Positions 1-10,001 of a DNA stretch of 31,771 nt are shown here, piece after piece. Source of the stretch: Larix sibirica (Eukaryota > Streptophyta > Pinopsida > Pinales > Pinaceae); contig NWUY0300018099.1 in NCBI GenBank assembly GCA_004151065.3, positions 8,936-40,706 on the forward strand, given 5' to 3'. The notes beneath the pieces are model-generated. The model had not been told where the DNA came from and ran no database searches. It saw nothing but the letters and a program-made list of their open reading frames with translations. Position 1 is the stretch's first letter. Each line of letters opens with the position of its first letter. The position numbers and the translations under genes are program-made.

Positions 1-715
1 ACTCCACCAGCAGAGCCAAAGGCATCGATACCTCTGCTAGGAAAAGAAGTAGACTGAAGAGAAGAATATATATCTCCCTGAGGATGTATCTCACTCGATG
101 TGACCATCCTATCTAGAATTGAGGCGAGTTAGGTAGGAGATGGTGGATGGTCGTCTCATTGAGGAGGAGAGGGTGCTCAGTTGGCCTATGGATGAGCCAG
201 AGATGGCGATGGGCCAACTTAGGGTGGAGGAGGAAATATTTTTTGGTCGTCATGATGATGATGACGAGGAGGTGGATGAGATGATGCTCAATCGTCTTGG
301 AAATGAGAAGGAGGATATGGAGGAGGAGGTGAAGGAGGAGGATTACTGCCCTCATCTGATGTAGAATGGCTATCCCTCCTAGTAGATAGAAGGATGGATG
401 CACCGATGATACAATGCATCACACCCCTCATATTATAAGGAATAATCCTCCATAAATCTATTAGGTTGGGATCTCATACGATCTCCTTAATCCATACATG
501 GTGGAATCCCTATTGAGCCAACAATGTAGATAACATGTCTTCCACATCTTTCTGAAACCGAACATCTGACTTGCATCAAAGGTCATGACTGGGAAACTAA
601 GGATACTCAGGCTCCTCCATATCCTCATTCGCTTACACTGGTGGAGGCCCCTCCCCATCATAGGTGTCATTATATGCAAAATATATAGTACACAATAATA
701 ATTAGACAATTTCAT
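1..715 (-). pseudogene. decayed ORF, C-terminal part, Pro/His-rich, unknown function
   Basis: One minus-strand frame from about 680 to the left edge reads like degraded protein. It holds a segment with DVEDMLSTLLAQ and VWIKEIV, a block with IPYNMRGVMHCIIGASIL, then a low-complexity Pro/Ser/His-rich tail, and ends in a stop-free stretch (PQGDIYSSLQSTSFPSRG) that leaves the window. At least eight in-frame stops interrupt it; several follow positions where glutamine would be expected, as C-to-T decay produces. It lies downstream, on the same strand, of the segments at 773-1060 and 1230-1800, so all three may be exons or pieces of one gene carried by the CACTA-type element whose end lies at 4224. 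I do not recognise the family. Short open frames on the opposite strand (140-364) are acidic shadows of the Pro/His tract. Confidence 0.4.
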
Positions 716-772
716 TAAACAATCTAATAAAACAATTTAAAAAATGTTAGAATAAATTTCATTTGCATTAAT

Positions 773-1060
773 TTAAACATAATGATAATGATTACCTTTG
801 TCATCTAGTGGCTCATATTGGGTGAAAAAGATGTTGTGACATGCTATCCAATCCAACCCTGTGTAAGGATATGACACAAGGTCCAATGTATGATCATCCT
901 CATTGTCTAGTAACTTCAGTACCTTTGAGGTGATCCTCACGGGGAACACTGGCTGGCCCTTCTTGGGAAACATCTATCCCCACATATGCATCCACACCTC
1001 GGTTATCTTCCTAGGAGGGTGGTGATCAAATGATGTCCTCATGATTGGAAACCTCTAAAA
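773..1060 (-). pseudogene. decayed exon-like segment, unknown TE protein
   Basis: A minus-strand frame runs from about 1045 to 780 with a single stop near 973. It includes PPRKITEVWMHMWG, then FPVRITSKVLKLLD, YTGLDWIACHNIFFTQYEP and LDDKG. The frame ends where AAAG is followed by GTAATC on the minus strand, a plausible splice donor. Good reading quality on both sides of the stop argues that this was coding. The gap from here to the next coding-like segment on the left (about 715-773) is AT-rich and intron-like. The product is unrecognised; position suggests cargo or an accessory gene of the CACTA-type element. Confidence 0.4.
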
Positions 1061-1229
1061 AAATAAACAAAAAATATCTGAAGCAAAAGGGAAGTTAACC
1101 CTCCCCTCAAACTGTGCATGACATCGGTCCAGAGAAAAAAAAACTGCCAAAAAAAATGGCATACCAACTAATGCATTTAGATCTCTACACTAAATAATCT
1201 ACTTAATACAATATAGGTAAAATAATGTG
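1061..1229. other. non-coding spacer
   Basis: A/T-rich with short A-runs. I see no open frame or signal. It separates two coding-like segments on the minus strand and may be intron or eroded coding sequence. Confidence 0.4.
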
Positions 1230-1800
1230 CTATCCATCGGTTGTGAAGTGCACCACCATCGTAACCAAAAGAGAGAGGCACCTAACCTCCTTTACACCAA
1301 AAGAATAAATACACAATTGTCCTCCAGAAAATTGAAAAAGAGTAGAGTCAATGACCTGGTCACTGATATATCTATGAGAGTAGGCAAGCTAACTCTTTGC
1401 TAAAACACCAAGTGGGACACCAAAGAAATGGAGAAAATACCCCCCCTCTCCTGGATAGCCTAGTGATGAAGTAGATGTCATCATGTGTGGGATGAAACCA
1501 TATCAAGAATAAAATGAAATGCATGTTTATGTTGGTCCCAACGACAAATCAACTGCATAAAAAAAGATAAGTTCCCCTTTAGGGATGTAGCTTCCTGATA
1601 GAACTTCAGGAGGGAAAAAATCCTCAAGAGGTCTCATGTCTATGCGGTAATGGACCAAGGGTACAAGTCTCTCTCCCTCTCTCTGGCCTCCCACTCTCGT
1701 ACAACATTGTACAGGTCAACCCGCACCTGTTGCTCCTGTTGAGCCTCTTGTCATTGACATATCTGATTCAAATATAACTTCCATCAGTCTCATAAATAGA
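1230..1800 (-). pseudogene. decayed N-terminal part of the same unknown TE gene (copy 1)
   Basis: Minus-strand frames (with frameshifts) read QQEQQVRVDLYNVVREWEA, an arginine/glutamate-rich ERERDLYPWSITA, then SGSYIPKGNLSFFMQLICRW, then YISDQVIDSTLFQFSGGQLC and KEVRCLSLLVTMVVHFTTDG. These look like one protein with at least two frameshifts and several stops. It starts just inside the GTGCA-rich subterminal region (1880-2720), the usual place for a gene in a CACTA element. Its family is not recognised. A diverged version of its last 25 codons appears at the copy 2 junction (11,233-11,310). Confidence 0.4.
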
Positions 1801-1879
1801 CACATACATGTATATAAAAAACATTAAATATTTCATTAAGTGGTCATTTTATTTGTTAATATCAAACAATTTTTTTTCT

Positions 1880-2720
1880 CATAATAAATGAATTTAACAA
1901 GTGGGGTGCATATATATTAATAGAGCACTGCACACACTGCTCTTTATAATATAAGCACACCGTTGATGGTGCACTACTGTAATATCAATGCACCAAATAC
2001 GTAAATGAAATAAATTAAAATTAAAACATGGATACTTGGTGCATTACAAATGACATAAGCATCGTTAATGGTACGCTATGTTGATCCTAGCACATTGGGT
2101 GTCTAAATTTCATTTGAAAAATATAAACATGGTGCGGTTGTAAACTATACCGCATCAATGCATGTGTGATACTAAAATGCATCTCCATTGTTTATACAAT
2201 CTTAAATTTTGGTGCGTCCTTAATTAGGTAGCATTGTTGCGACACGAACACATAGCCGAACCATACATGGTGCACAAAAGTATTTAGAGTGCATTGTAAT
2301 TGGTGCATCTATTTGTGAAAATTACTATTTTTTATAGGCCATGCGAGTGAGTATGTTAAACATAAGCGCATCGACATGGAATTGCGTACATATTATAACG
2401 ACACACTGGTTATTGTGGTGAATATTGAAATATTTTTTTTAGTATTGTGGTAGTGTGTCTAAAAATTTATAAAGAACCGGTAATATAGTGCTCTAGGTGT
2501 TTACCAACACCGATGCATTACCATAGTTAACCACACTTCTAACGGTGCGCTATGGTTTAGGAAATGCACTGAACACTGAAAATGTGTAAAATGGTTTTTA
2601 ATATTTTAGCGATGCGTCATGAAAATGATAGCGCATTGACAATGTGGTGCACTATCCATTGATAATGCATTGCTACTAGTGCACACTTTAAATTTATAGG
2701 GTGCACCGTCTATACTAGTG
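1880..2720. repeat. GTGCA/TGCAC-rich subterminal region
   Basis: AT-rich sequence studded with variants of GGTGCAC, GGTGCGCTATGG, ATGCACC and TGGTGCATTA on both strands at short, irregular intervals. This clustered short-motif organisation is characteristic of CACTA subterminal regions, where the transposon's own protein binds. No open frame of note. The right limit is a CACTA-like end at 2720. Confidence 0.55.
2704..2720 (-). repeat. second CACTA-like terminus
   Basis: The minus strand from 2720 reads CACTAGTATAGACGGTG, beginning with CACTA and leading straight into the GTGCA-rich block to the left. It has the same orientation as the end at 4224. It could be the end of a separate element nested in the first, or merely one of many ACTAGTGCA motifs in the subterminal region. 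Confidence 0.4.
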
Positions 2721-3049
2721 CGAGCTGAATGACACAAACAAACCACGTAGATTTTTTTATTTTTTTTAAATAACAACAATCTAAGGTGAATTTTAATTTT
2801 CTATTTGCTAAAAATTTGAATTCGGAGGAAACAAAGAGATTACTTGGGTACTTGTTCGTCGAGGAGGCATGGTTGTGATGTAGATGAAATTTCAAAGTTT
2901 TCCCATCGTTTGGAAAAAATCAAAATCCACCAAGCAAGCAATGGACGGGAGAAACTCAACCACATGCAGCATCGATGGCAGGGCGTTTCAACTTGGCAAG
3001 TAATGCACCAATGCTTAGGTGGTCAAAAGCACTGTGGGATGGTAAAAAT
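2721..3049. other. spacer between CACTA-like end and tandem array
   Basis: Contains T-runs and short GTGCA motifs. The open frames here (for example 2844-3158 plus) have no recognisable protein features and reappear unchanged in copy 2 only because the whole unit is duplicated. Confidence 0.4.
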
Positions 3050-3840
3050 GGTTTTTTTGTCCCGTATTTTTTTTATTATTTTACCTTGTTTCGGTGTGCC
3101 CAACAATAGGACACATCGGTGCAGTTACAATGAAAGAATGCACATGAAATTAATATAAAAAAAATTTCCATCCCACATTTTTTAATATAACCCTAGTCCA
3201 GTACACTCAATTATGGATTCACTGGTGAGTTTACAATATATAAATGCACCGTCCACAAATATGAAACTATTAAAAAAATTTCCCGTTCGGGTTTTTATGT
3301 TTACCCTACTTCATTGCTCTAAATGTTATTATGCACTAGTGAGTTCTCAACATAACAATGCATCGTTAATGAATATAACGATATAAACATATTTTTCATC
3401 CCGCGATTTTTTTATTTGATTTTACCTTACATCTGTGCATATCTAATACAACACACTTGTGTGTTTTATTTAGGTAAATGCACCACTACTGAATATAAAA
3501 ATATTAAAAAAAATCCGTCTGGGTTTTCTTGTTTACCCTACTTCGGTGATATAAATGCTATTGTGCATAGGTGCATTTTAAAGATAGCAACACAACATTA
3601 ATGAATATAACAATATAAAAATATTTAACATCCCTAGATTTTTTATTTTTTATTTTTCCCTAGATTGGTGCATATCGTTCACAACACATCGATGCGTTTG
3701 GGTGAGATAAAAACACCGCTAGTGAATATAAAAATATTAAAAATATTTTCATCCATTTTTTAGTTACACCTTGCATCGATGCTTCCAGTTACACACACTG
3801 CACCGGTGCCATTAAAATATATAAACACACCGTAATTTTG
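3050..3840. repeat. degenerate tandem array, about 114-bp period, seven units (copy 1)
   Basis: The landmark TTACCCTACTTCGGTG (variants) recurs at 3081, 3187, 3301, 3422, 3533, 3656 and 3764, spacings 106-123 bp. A second landmark, GAATATAAAAATATTAAAA (variants), recurs in step at about 3256, 3371, 3491, 3603 and 3724. Each unit also carries an ATGCACCG motif. It lies within 1.2 kb of the CACTA end, so it is most likely a tandemly amplified subterminal repeat. Confidence 0.75.
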
Positions 3841-4207
3841 TTTCCTATTCAAAAAGAAAAAATATTTTTCCAAGGAGGCAACATTTTTGGCTGAAATCGG
3901 TGTGTCATTTGTGTGGTTGCATCGATGTGTCAACGTATTTTAAACTCATGGGTCTTTGTTGGATGTAGAAATATAAAATAATTTTTTTTCTCTTTGCTTA
4001 ATGGGGATTTCGATCTCGGTTCGATATGTTTTTATTACGCATTGATGCATATAGACTTGAGGTGCACTAGTTCATTTCGTATGCATCAAAGCACAGAATA
4101 AAACATCCGCTAAAACCTGTGCTCAATCGCCTCCACTAGAGACCTCCACTATAAACATATATTTGAGCTCTTTTTAGAGGAGCATTCACAAAAACCTCTA
4201 TGAGAGG
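3841..4207. other. CACTA terminal zone without a gene
   Basis: Contains GTGCA motifs up to about 4090, then a GC-richer stretch with GCCTCCACTAGAGACCTCC and an inverted CTATAAA/TTTATAG pair close to the element end. No coding signal. Confidence 0.4.
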
Positions 4208-4224
4208 GGATTTTCTTTATAGTG
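4208..4224 (-). repeat. CACTA terminal inverted repeat (one end, copy 1)
   Basis: On the minus strand the end reads CACTATAAAGAAAATCC. The gypsy reading frame is intact up to the base before it (ISQPQTLKIHGYT), so the boundary is placed to the base. Confidence 0.65.
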
Positions 4225-5256
4225 TGTAGCCATGGATCTTAAGAGTTTGTGGTTGAGAAATACCCAACATTGCGGCTACACAAAGTGTTGGAGCATTGTC
4301 ATGCTTCTGGGTGTTGGATTCAACGGAGCTTGTTTCTATATCAGAAGGGACATCCCTGACTGCCTCATCATTACCACTGTCATTATTATTATTTTTTCAC
4401 ATAGGTAGAGATTGGTGTCCTTACATATATGACTTTGAGTCCAATTAGGAGCATTATATTTCAACCAGGGATTCTTATCCTTCTTTGCATCTGATGATGA
4501 GATCCTTTAGTGGGGAGGAATATACTTGAAGCTTGATTTTTCCAATTGAAAATAAGGAGTTTGTTTATGAAACATCTGCCTTGCTTCAATGAGTTTGGAC
4601 TTTTAACACATTGATTCGACATCTTTAGGTTCTAATACTTTAAAGTCATTCTGTATGCTTGGTTTCATTAACCCGATTATGATAACATGTAGAAGGCGTT
4701 TATCAAATATGTTATCGACACAAGTGGCTAATGCATGGAGCTCATTAAAAAATTCATTCATTGTCCTTGTCTGTTGTAAGCGCATGAGTTTGGTGAAGAG
4801 TTTGTCTTCTTCTAAATCATGAAATCGTTTGAAAAAATTCTTCTTTAAGGTATCCCAATCTCTCATCAATCCTCTCTAACATTTAGAGTCCCACCACATG
4901 AACCCATCACAAGCTATTTTCTCTAGGTGCATTGATGAAATGTTGATTTTGTCGTTGTCATAATCTATACAGTGCATAGTGAGATAGTTCTCAATTTTAG
5001 TAATCCATCTTGTTCCCTCTTGATTGTCCTTGCCATTGAATTTTGGTATATCTATTTTTATTTTGTCTATAACGTTATTGAACGAACCAGTACTTGATGA
5101 ATAATGAAGCTGCAAGGATGAGTTAGGACTAATCATGTTTTTTGTTGAGCTCTTGTAGTACACTATGTAATACACTTTGAACAATTTTCATAATTCAGTT
5201 ATCAAACTCAATGCCTGCCTTCCTTGTTGACTCATTACCTTCGGGATGTCCACCAT
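4225..5256 (-). pseudogene. gag: gypsy gag plus start of protease, interrupted (copy 1)
   Basis: Gag of Ty3/gypsy elements is the structural protein that packages element RNA. The minus-strand frame starts at ATG 5256 and includes DIPKFNGKDNQEGTRWITKI, then a conserved stretch ending FMWWDSKC, then RDWDTLKKNFFKRFHDLEED and LMRLQQTRTMNEFFNELHAL, matching the Retrotrans_gag core. In-frame stops occur near 5194 and at 4876 (TAG). Past 4600 the frame decays; no zinc knuckle is readable. The last readable segment, AMLGISQPQTLKIHGYT (about 4225-4275), resembles the stretch just before the protease active site. There the CACTA end begins, so the catalytic DSG is missing. Start chosen as the first ATG in the gag frame. 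Non-functional. Confidence 0.8.
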
Positions 5257-5440
5257 ATTTCTTATTGGTGTTTATCATATTCATTTTTAGAATTTTTTTT
5301 GGAAAATGTGGGAGCGACAGTGAATGGGGTGATGACGAACAATATATATATATAACAATTATTATTAAAAATAATAGTAATTGTTAAATAATATTATTAT
5401 TGTTTTTTTATTTTTTTAATAATAAAAGGATTAAAAGGAA
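5257..5440. other. AT-rich leader segment with hairpin
   Basis: Contains a TATATATATA run near 5343, then an inverted repeat AACAATTATTATT / AATAATAGTAATTGTT around 5355-5386, then more ATTATT. No gene. It lies in the gypsy 5' untranslated leader just upstream of gag. Confidence 0.5.
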
Positions 5441-6425
5441 CTGCATGGAAGAATGAATGTGGAAGCGAATGTAGAGGGAAATGACATGCATAAGGAAGGA
5501 ATGGAGTGGTGGAGTGCGCAAGCGGAATGGTGGAGAAATGGAGAAGAGGGACGAGTGGGATTATAGGCAATGGCCACAAGGGAGAAGGGAGAAGAGGGAC
5601 ATTGCGGGGAATATGGGGAAGAGGGACGACATGTGGGAGAGAGGGATGACATAGAAGAAGTGGAGAAGAGGGACAAGTGGGATGCAGGTGACGATCGCAA
5701 GGGAGAAGGGAGGAGTGGGATGAAACAGGGAAGATAGAGGAATAGGGACGTCACATGGTAGGAAAGGCACGTGGGAGAGAGGGACATCATAGCAGCGAGA
5801 AGAAGGTTGGACTCATAACAATGGAAAAGAGGGTGGAGTCACAACAAAGGTGTAGAGGAGGGTGAATGGGGAATGGCGAGTGCTAGAGAAAGGATGTAGA
5901 ACGTAGCAAAAAGCAAAAGGAGGGACACGGTAGGGGAGGAACGCATCACAAAGGTGATTGGGAGGTGGAGGGACATGGTAGGGGAAGAATGCAACATAGA
6001 GGTGGATAATACAATGCGGAGCTGAAGGAGGGATGCGGTAGATAGTGATGGAAGAGGGAAGAGGTTGTATGTGGGGAGATGGCGGAGGTTGAAATTTGGG
6101 AAAAGCATGCAAAAGAGAGGGAAGACAAGGGAAACCATGTGCAAGCATAAGGGAAGTGGAGGTGAGGACCAATTTGGAGGTGTAGTGGTTGGAGGGTGGA
6201 AGGAGGTAGGGTAGGGAGGAAGGCGCTAGGCATGGGAGGGAGGTGTAACGAGGTAGGGAAAAGGCACAGGGAGCTGGAGGGTGCAAAGTAGGAAGTCAAA
6301 ACAAACAAGGTAGAAAGAGGGCATAGGGGTGGATTGGGCATGAAGGTAGAGAGTGAGGGTACGTATAGAAAAAAGTGTGGAGGAAGAATAATGGAATAAG
6401 AATGGAAATATGAAGGAATGTGCAT
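5440..6425 (+). repeat. about 1-kb G/A-rich (polypurine-biased) tract (copy 1)
   Basis: The plus strand is overwhelmingly purine (GAGGGA, GGGAGAAG, GTGGAG), so the minus (element) strand is pyrimidine-rich. A segment starting GGAGAAGAGGGAC at 5540 recurs at 5662 (122-bp spacing) with the same following landmarks (GTGGGA, CAAGGGAGAAGGGAG), showing local duplication. The several overlapping minus-strand open frames here, rich in Pro, Ser and Leu, arise because C/T-rich sequence seldom makes stops. It fills the gypsy leader between primer site and gag. Confidence 0.75.
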
Positions 6426-6472
6426 AGTAGATGCAGAATAGGATCATCCTATCTTCACGATCCATGAACTAG

Positions 6473-6484
6473 GATCTGATACGA
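6473..6484 (-). promoter_or_regulatory. candidate primer binding site, tRNA-iMet type (copy 1)
   Basis: The minus strand reads TCGTATCAGATC, matching 10 of 12 bases of the common plant retroelement primer site TGGTATCAGAGC complementary to initiator tRNA-Met. It lies two bases past a candidate LTR end in CA and upstream of gag on the same strand, as expected. Confidence 0.55.
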
Positions 6485-6486
6485 AT

Positions 6487-6641
6487 TGGAAACAATCTCA
6501 AATATATTTCAATATTTCAATATTTATTATAACTTGAAAATAAGGTTACAATGATAATTGGCCAATGTTTATATATGGACAATAGTGAAAGAACATAACT
6601 CTTCACTAATGGACATGTCATATTATAACTAATATTTAACA
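6487..6641 (-). repeat. candidate gypsy 5' LTR, about 155 bp (copy 1)
   Basis: Minus-strand sequence begins TGTTAAATATTAG and ends GATTGTTTCCA, giving TG...CA ends. It contains TATATAAACATTGG (TATA-like) and AATAAA. The primer site follows directly, and LINE coding sequence ends immediately on the other side. The second LTR is not in the window, so length and boundary rest on these cues alone; a longer LTR is possible. Confidence 0.4.
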
Positions 6642-9600
6642 ACTAACTAATAATTAATTTAGGTATATTAAAAATGACCACTTTTTTTATTGTAAGACCA
6701 AACCAAATTGTTCTCCTCTCTGATACAGACATCAACCTTCCTCATCTCCATGAGATACCTATCCCACATCACAACTTAATTTTTCGGCAGTCCTAAATTT
6801 CCCAAGCTAAGTCAGCCCTATGTCCAAATATTTGTTGGAACAACCTTGAAAAATTTATTTAAAGAACATAGACCCCGATCCTGTAGCTCCCTAATCAAGT
6901 CTTCCAGTAGGATAATGTCAAGGCCACAACCCATCAATGCATCTACTCCCACCCTCACTGACAATCCTGAACCTACCCTTTGGGACAAAAATTTCCTAAT
7001 AATAGAAAAAACTAAAGTTAAGGCTTTCTACTGGCTTGTAATTGAATGAAGCAATTTGTTTCTAAAAAACCAAATCCAAAAAGGAAGACGACACAATACA
7101 TTAGCAATAAGGATACACCTCCACAAAATGTCTTGAGTCATAAATAACCACAAGTATTTGCTTTCCAATGCTTGGCTAAAAATTCTAATGTTCTTCACCC
7201 CCATCCCCAAATCGTTTCGGTAGCATAATCTCTTCCAAATCACAAGATGAGATCCCTTATACTTTGTGCCACCTTTCCAAATGAAATTAAAAAAATCTTC
7301 TGAATGCAATCCAAAATACCCCAAGTAACATGTGCCAACAAGTGCTAGAAAATAGGAATCACTTCCAAAATTGACTTTATAAGAATTGGTTGACTCCTCT
7401 AGGAGATCTAGCGATTGCACCAAAAATTGACCCTTATTTCAATCCAACCAACCGACTAAGCTCATTCTACCTTCCCATATTTGTTGGGCTTCATAATAAT
7501 CCCAAAATACTTTATCCCTGCCTCCAAATTACAGGATGAGTATGGAAACACTCGAATCAAATATCGTCGATGTCAGTCCACCTCCACTTGAAAGTACAAT
7601 GTTGACTTCCATCCTTGTCACTAGGAAAAACATAGAGATAATCTCCTCTAGATTTTTAGCTTCATAGTTAGAGCATAAACCAAATAATAAAACATCGTCA
7701 ACAAATAATAAGTGGGTTAGTTGATCCAACCTCCCAAACATGAGACCCTTTAACTTCTGTTGGCTTCATGCCTCGTAAATGGCTTGGCTAATCCCTTCAG
7801 CTAGTAGCAAAAAGAGGTAAGGAGATAAGGGAAATCCATTTCGCAGTGCTTGATTAGAATTGAAGAACTCTGAACGCAAGGCATTAATAGGAACAACAAA
7901 GGATGTCGTAGTTACACACCCCATGATCCACAACACAAAATCATAGCTGAAACCATTATGAAGAAGTAGGAACTGCTAATTCAACCATGACACCCAATCA
8001 TGGACCTTAGAAAGATCAAGATTAATTATCATCGCAGGCACATGAGCTAACTTTATGTGATGCAATCCTTCATATGCAGACCAAATGGCCTCATGAATCG
8101 AATGACCACTTAAGAAAAATAATTGTTCCTATGACATGAAGTTCGAGAGAAATGGTTTCATTTGAACAACAAGAAACTTGGAAATTATCTTATAGATGTT
8201 GTTACAAAGAGAGATTAGGCAAAAACATTGAAACTAGTAGGACAACCCACTTTTGGGATCAACGAAATGAACATTGAGTTGTAACTTCGAGGAATTTTCT
8301 CGAAGAGGCCTACTACCTCCACCACTTGAAGCACATCATAGCCCACTATCTCAAAAAATTCCCGGAAAAAATCCACACCCTAGTTGTTAGGATCGAGACT
8401 CTTGTCTTTTGAAAAGGTGTCCAGGGTGGCTTGTACTTCCCCATAGGTTATAGACTTAAAAATTTCATTGTTATCGTCTTCTTCAACTACCCCCTGACAG
8501 TGAGAACTCAACTTAAGCATCTCCCTTAGAGTAATATGAATATGCATAAGGTAGAGGGTGGAAAAATGGGAAAATCCAAGTGTAGCCAACTCCTTAAACC
8601 CCGTGATTGGGCCCTGTCGCCGTCCAATAGTTCCCATATATTATTCTTATTATTTCGATGCTTAGCAATGTTTTGGAAAAATATTGTATTTTGATCTCTA
8701 GAAGAGATATAGAGAGCCCTATTTTTGAGATGCCACATATTTTCCTTTTCCAACAACATTTTTGCCTCATCTTCTCCAAAGTAACCATTTATTTTCTCTT
8801 TTTTGGATAACTTAAATCCTCTAGATTCACACTACAAATATTGGCCATCTCCTTCTTCACCTTTGCAAGTTTCTCACCCTATTGATGATGTTGAACATGG
8901 GACCACTAAAGCGAACATGAGCCCACCAAACTTCCTTGTATTTAACCAATCTAAGTGAGTGAGAAAAATGTTGAGCCGCACTCAGCTCCACATGAAACCC
9001 AATTTTCCTCCAGTTATATTTAACAATACGCTAAAAATACTCCTTTGCCACCCAACAAAATTTGTACGTAAAGGACATACCCAACTTCACTTAGTAGGAC
9101 CTGACCTCTAGGAATATTGGGAAGTGATTTGAAGCACGTAAATTTCCAACCCAAGATGGACACAAGTCCACCTCCAAAAAAAGCACTTCATACACTAAAA
9201 AATGATCAATCAGTTTCACCACCCCAGCCAGTCCATCCTAATTATTACTCCACATCGACTTGAGGCCTCCATTTACCACATCCACCCAACCCACCACTTC
9301 AATCCCTTCATTTAAATATTGATCCAAACGATCTTCACATGTACATTAAATCCCAATATTATCTATACTTAATGTAAAATTTAGGTCACCACATACTATT
9401 AAATTCTCAGTTTCAAGGCACTTAAGGGAAAATAAATGGTCCCAAAAACCTTGAATCCCCTCATAGGGTCCATACAAATTTAAAATAGTAAACACCTGAT
9501 CCAAATTCTTTCTATACACCCCCAACCCCATGCCCAAATACAATGTGAAGACATTGTTCAACTATTGATTAGAAATAAAACCTGAAACAACCCCCCATAG

Positions 9601-9792
9601 TGTCCAAAAGAATCTAAATAAAAAAATCCCAGCTAGAAATCTACGTTGAATATCCAAAATCAAACGATCTTCCTTTACCATAGTTTCCTACATAAGCACA
9701 ACATATGGATGTTGCGACTTCACAAGATGCCAAAGGGAATTTTTTTTGCCTATCCCTCACAGGTCATGACAATTCACCAACATAATCTTCAT
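6642..9792 (-). pseudogene. LINE ORF2: endonuclease-reverse transcriptase-zf-RVT, broken (copy 1)
   Basis: ORF2 of a plant L1-like LINE nicks DNA and copies the element RNA at the nick. The start taken is ATG 9792. Endonuclease: LVNCHDL, the QET motif now stop-E-T, FTILNLYGPYEG, LIVCGDLNFTLS (about 9350-9500), then SNHFP where SDH is expected (Asn codon at 9127-9129). Linker RDQNTIFFQNIAKHR (about 8680). Reverse transcriptase: FSKDKSLDPNN (about 8385), motif A INLDLSKVHDW (Asp at 8015-8017), RNGFPLSPYLFLLLAEG (about 7800), catalytic FVDD (DD at 7694-7699). C-terminus: FIWKGGTKYKG and GVKNIRIFSQALESKYLWLF (7030-7330), then NLVWSYNKKSGHF near 6690. At least seven in-frame stops in the endonuclease part alone. 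The 3' end is replaced by the gypsy LTR. Inactive. Confidence 0.85.
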
Positions 9793-10001
9793 TGGGGAAC
9801 CAATGGGGTTTTTTTCCCTTCTCTAAAGGTCCCACACAACAAATGTTGTTGTCCTTAGCTAATCGCACAGGAGAATTTCTCCCGGGCACGTGTTAAGGCC
9901 GAATTTCGTCCCACCTTTGGCAGACCCATATCAAGAGAGAAATCAAACCCCAATACACCTAGTTCCTTGAAATATTGAATTTTAACACTAGTCCCCAAAA
10001 G
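9793..10001. other. LINE inter-ORF segment
   Basis: Between the end of ORF1-like sequence and the ORF2 start. No independent gene; the plus-strand open frame 9646-9858 is antisense to the endonuclease. Confidence 0.4.

Larger units (their letters stand above)
1..4224 (-). mobile_element. CACTA (En/Spm)-type transposon, 5' part, left side outside the window
   Basis: Read on the minus strand the element begins at 4224 with CACTATAAAGAAAATCC, a typical CACTA terminus, directly inside a gypsy protease frame. Behind it come about 2.4 kb of sequence full of short GTGCAT/ATGCAC motifs in both orientations, like the transposase-binding subterminal regions of CACTA elements, then a decayed minus-strand gene (1800 to the left edge). 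The three bases outside the end are TGT, a possible 3-bp target duplication that cannot be confirmed because the other end is absent. A second CACTA-like end at 2720 means part of this stretch may be a nested second element. Confidence 0.6.
4225..6641 (-). mobile_element. Ty3/gypsy retrotransposon, 5' part (LTR, leader, gag), cut by CACTA (copy 1)
   Basis: In minus-strand order: candidate 5' LTR (6641-6487), primer binding site (6484-6473), long G/A-rich leader, gag from 5256, and the beginning of the protease region up to 4225, where a CACTA end interrupts it. Protease active site, reverse transcriptase, integrase and the 3' LTR are not in the window; they would lie beyond the CACTA element to the left. 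The LTR directly abuts LINE sequence, so this element inserted into, or truncated, the LINE. Confidence 0.65.

Noticed and set aside
140-364. Acidic 74-codon plus-strand frame (Asp/Glu-rich)
   Set aside because: It is the antisense of the Pro/His-rich tail of the minus-strand pseudogene and has no promoter or homologous feature.
2844-3601. Plus-strand frames of 104 and 61 codons, and the minus 61-codon frame nearby
   Set aside because: They lie in CACTA subterminal and tandem-repeat sequence; presence in both copies only reflects the 10-kb duplication, not conservation.
5397-6465. Several overlapping minus-strand open frames rich in Pro, Ser, Leu and Cys
   Set aside because: They overlap each other in all three frames and come from a C/T-rich strand where stops are rare; no domain and repeated identically in copy 2.
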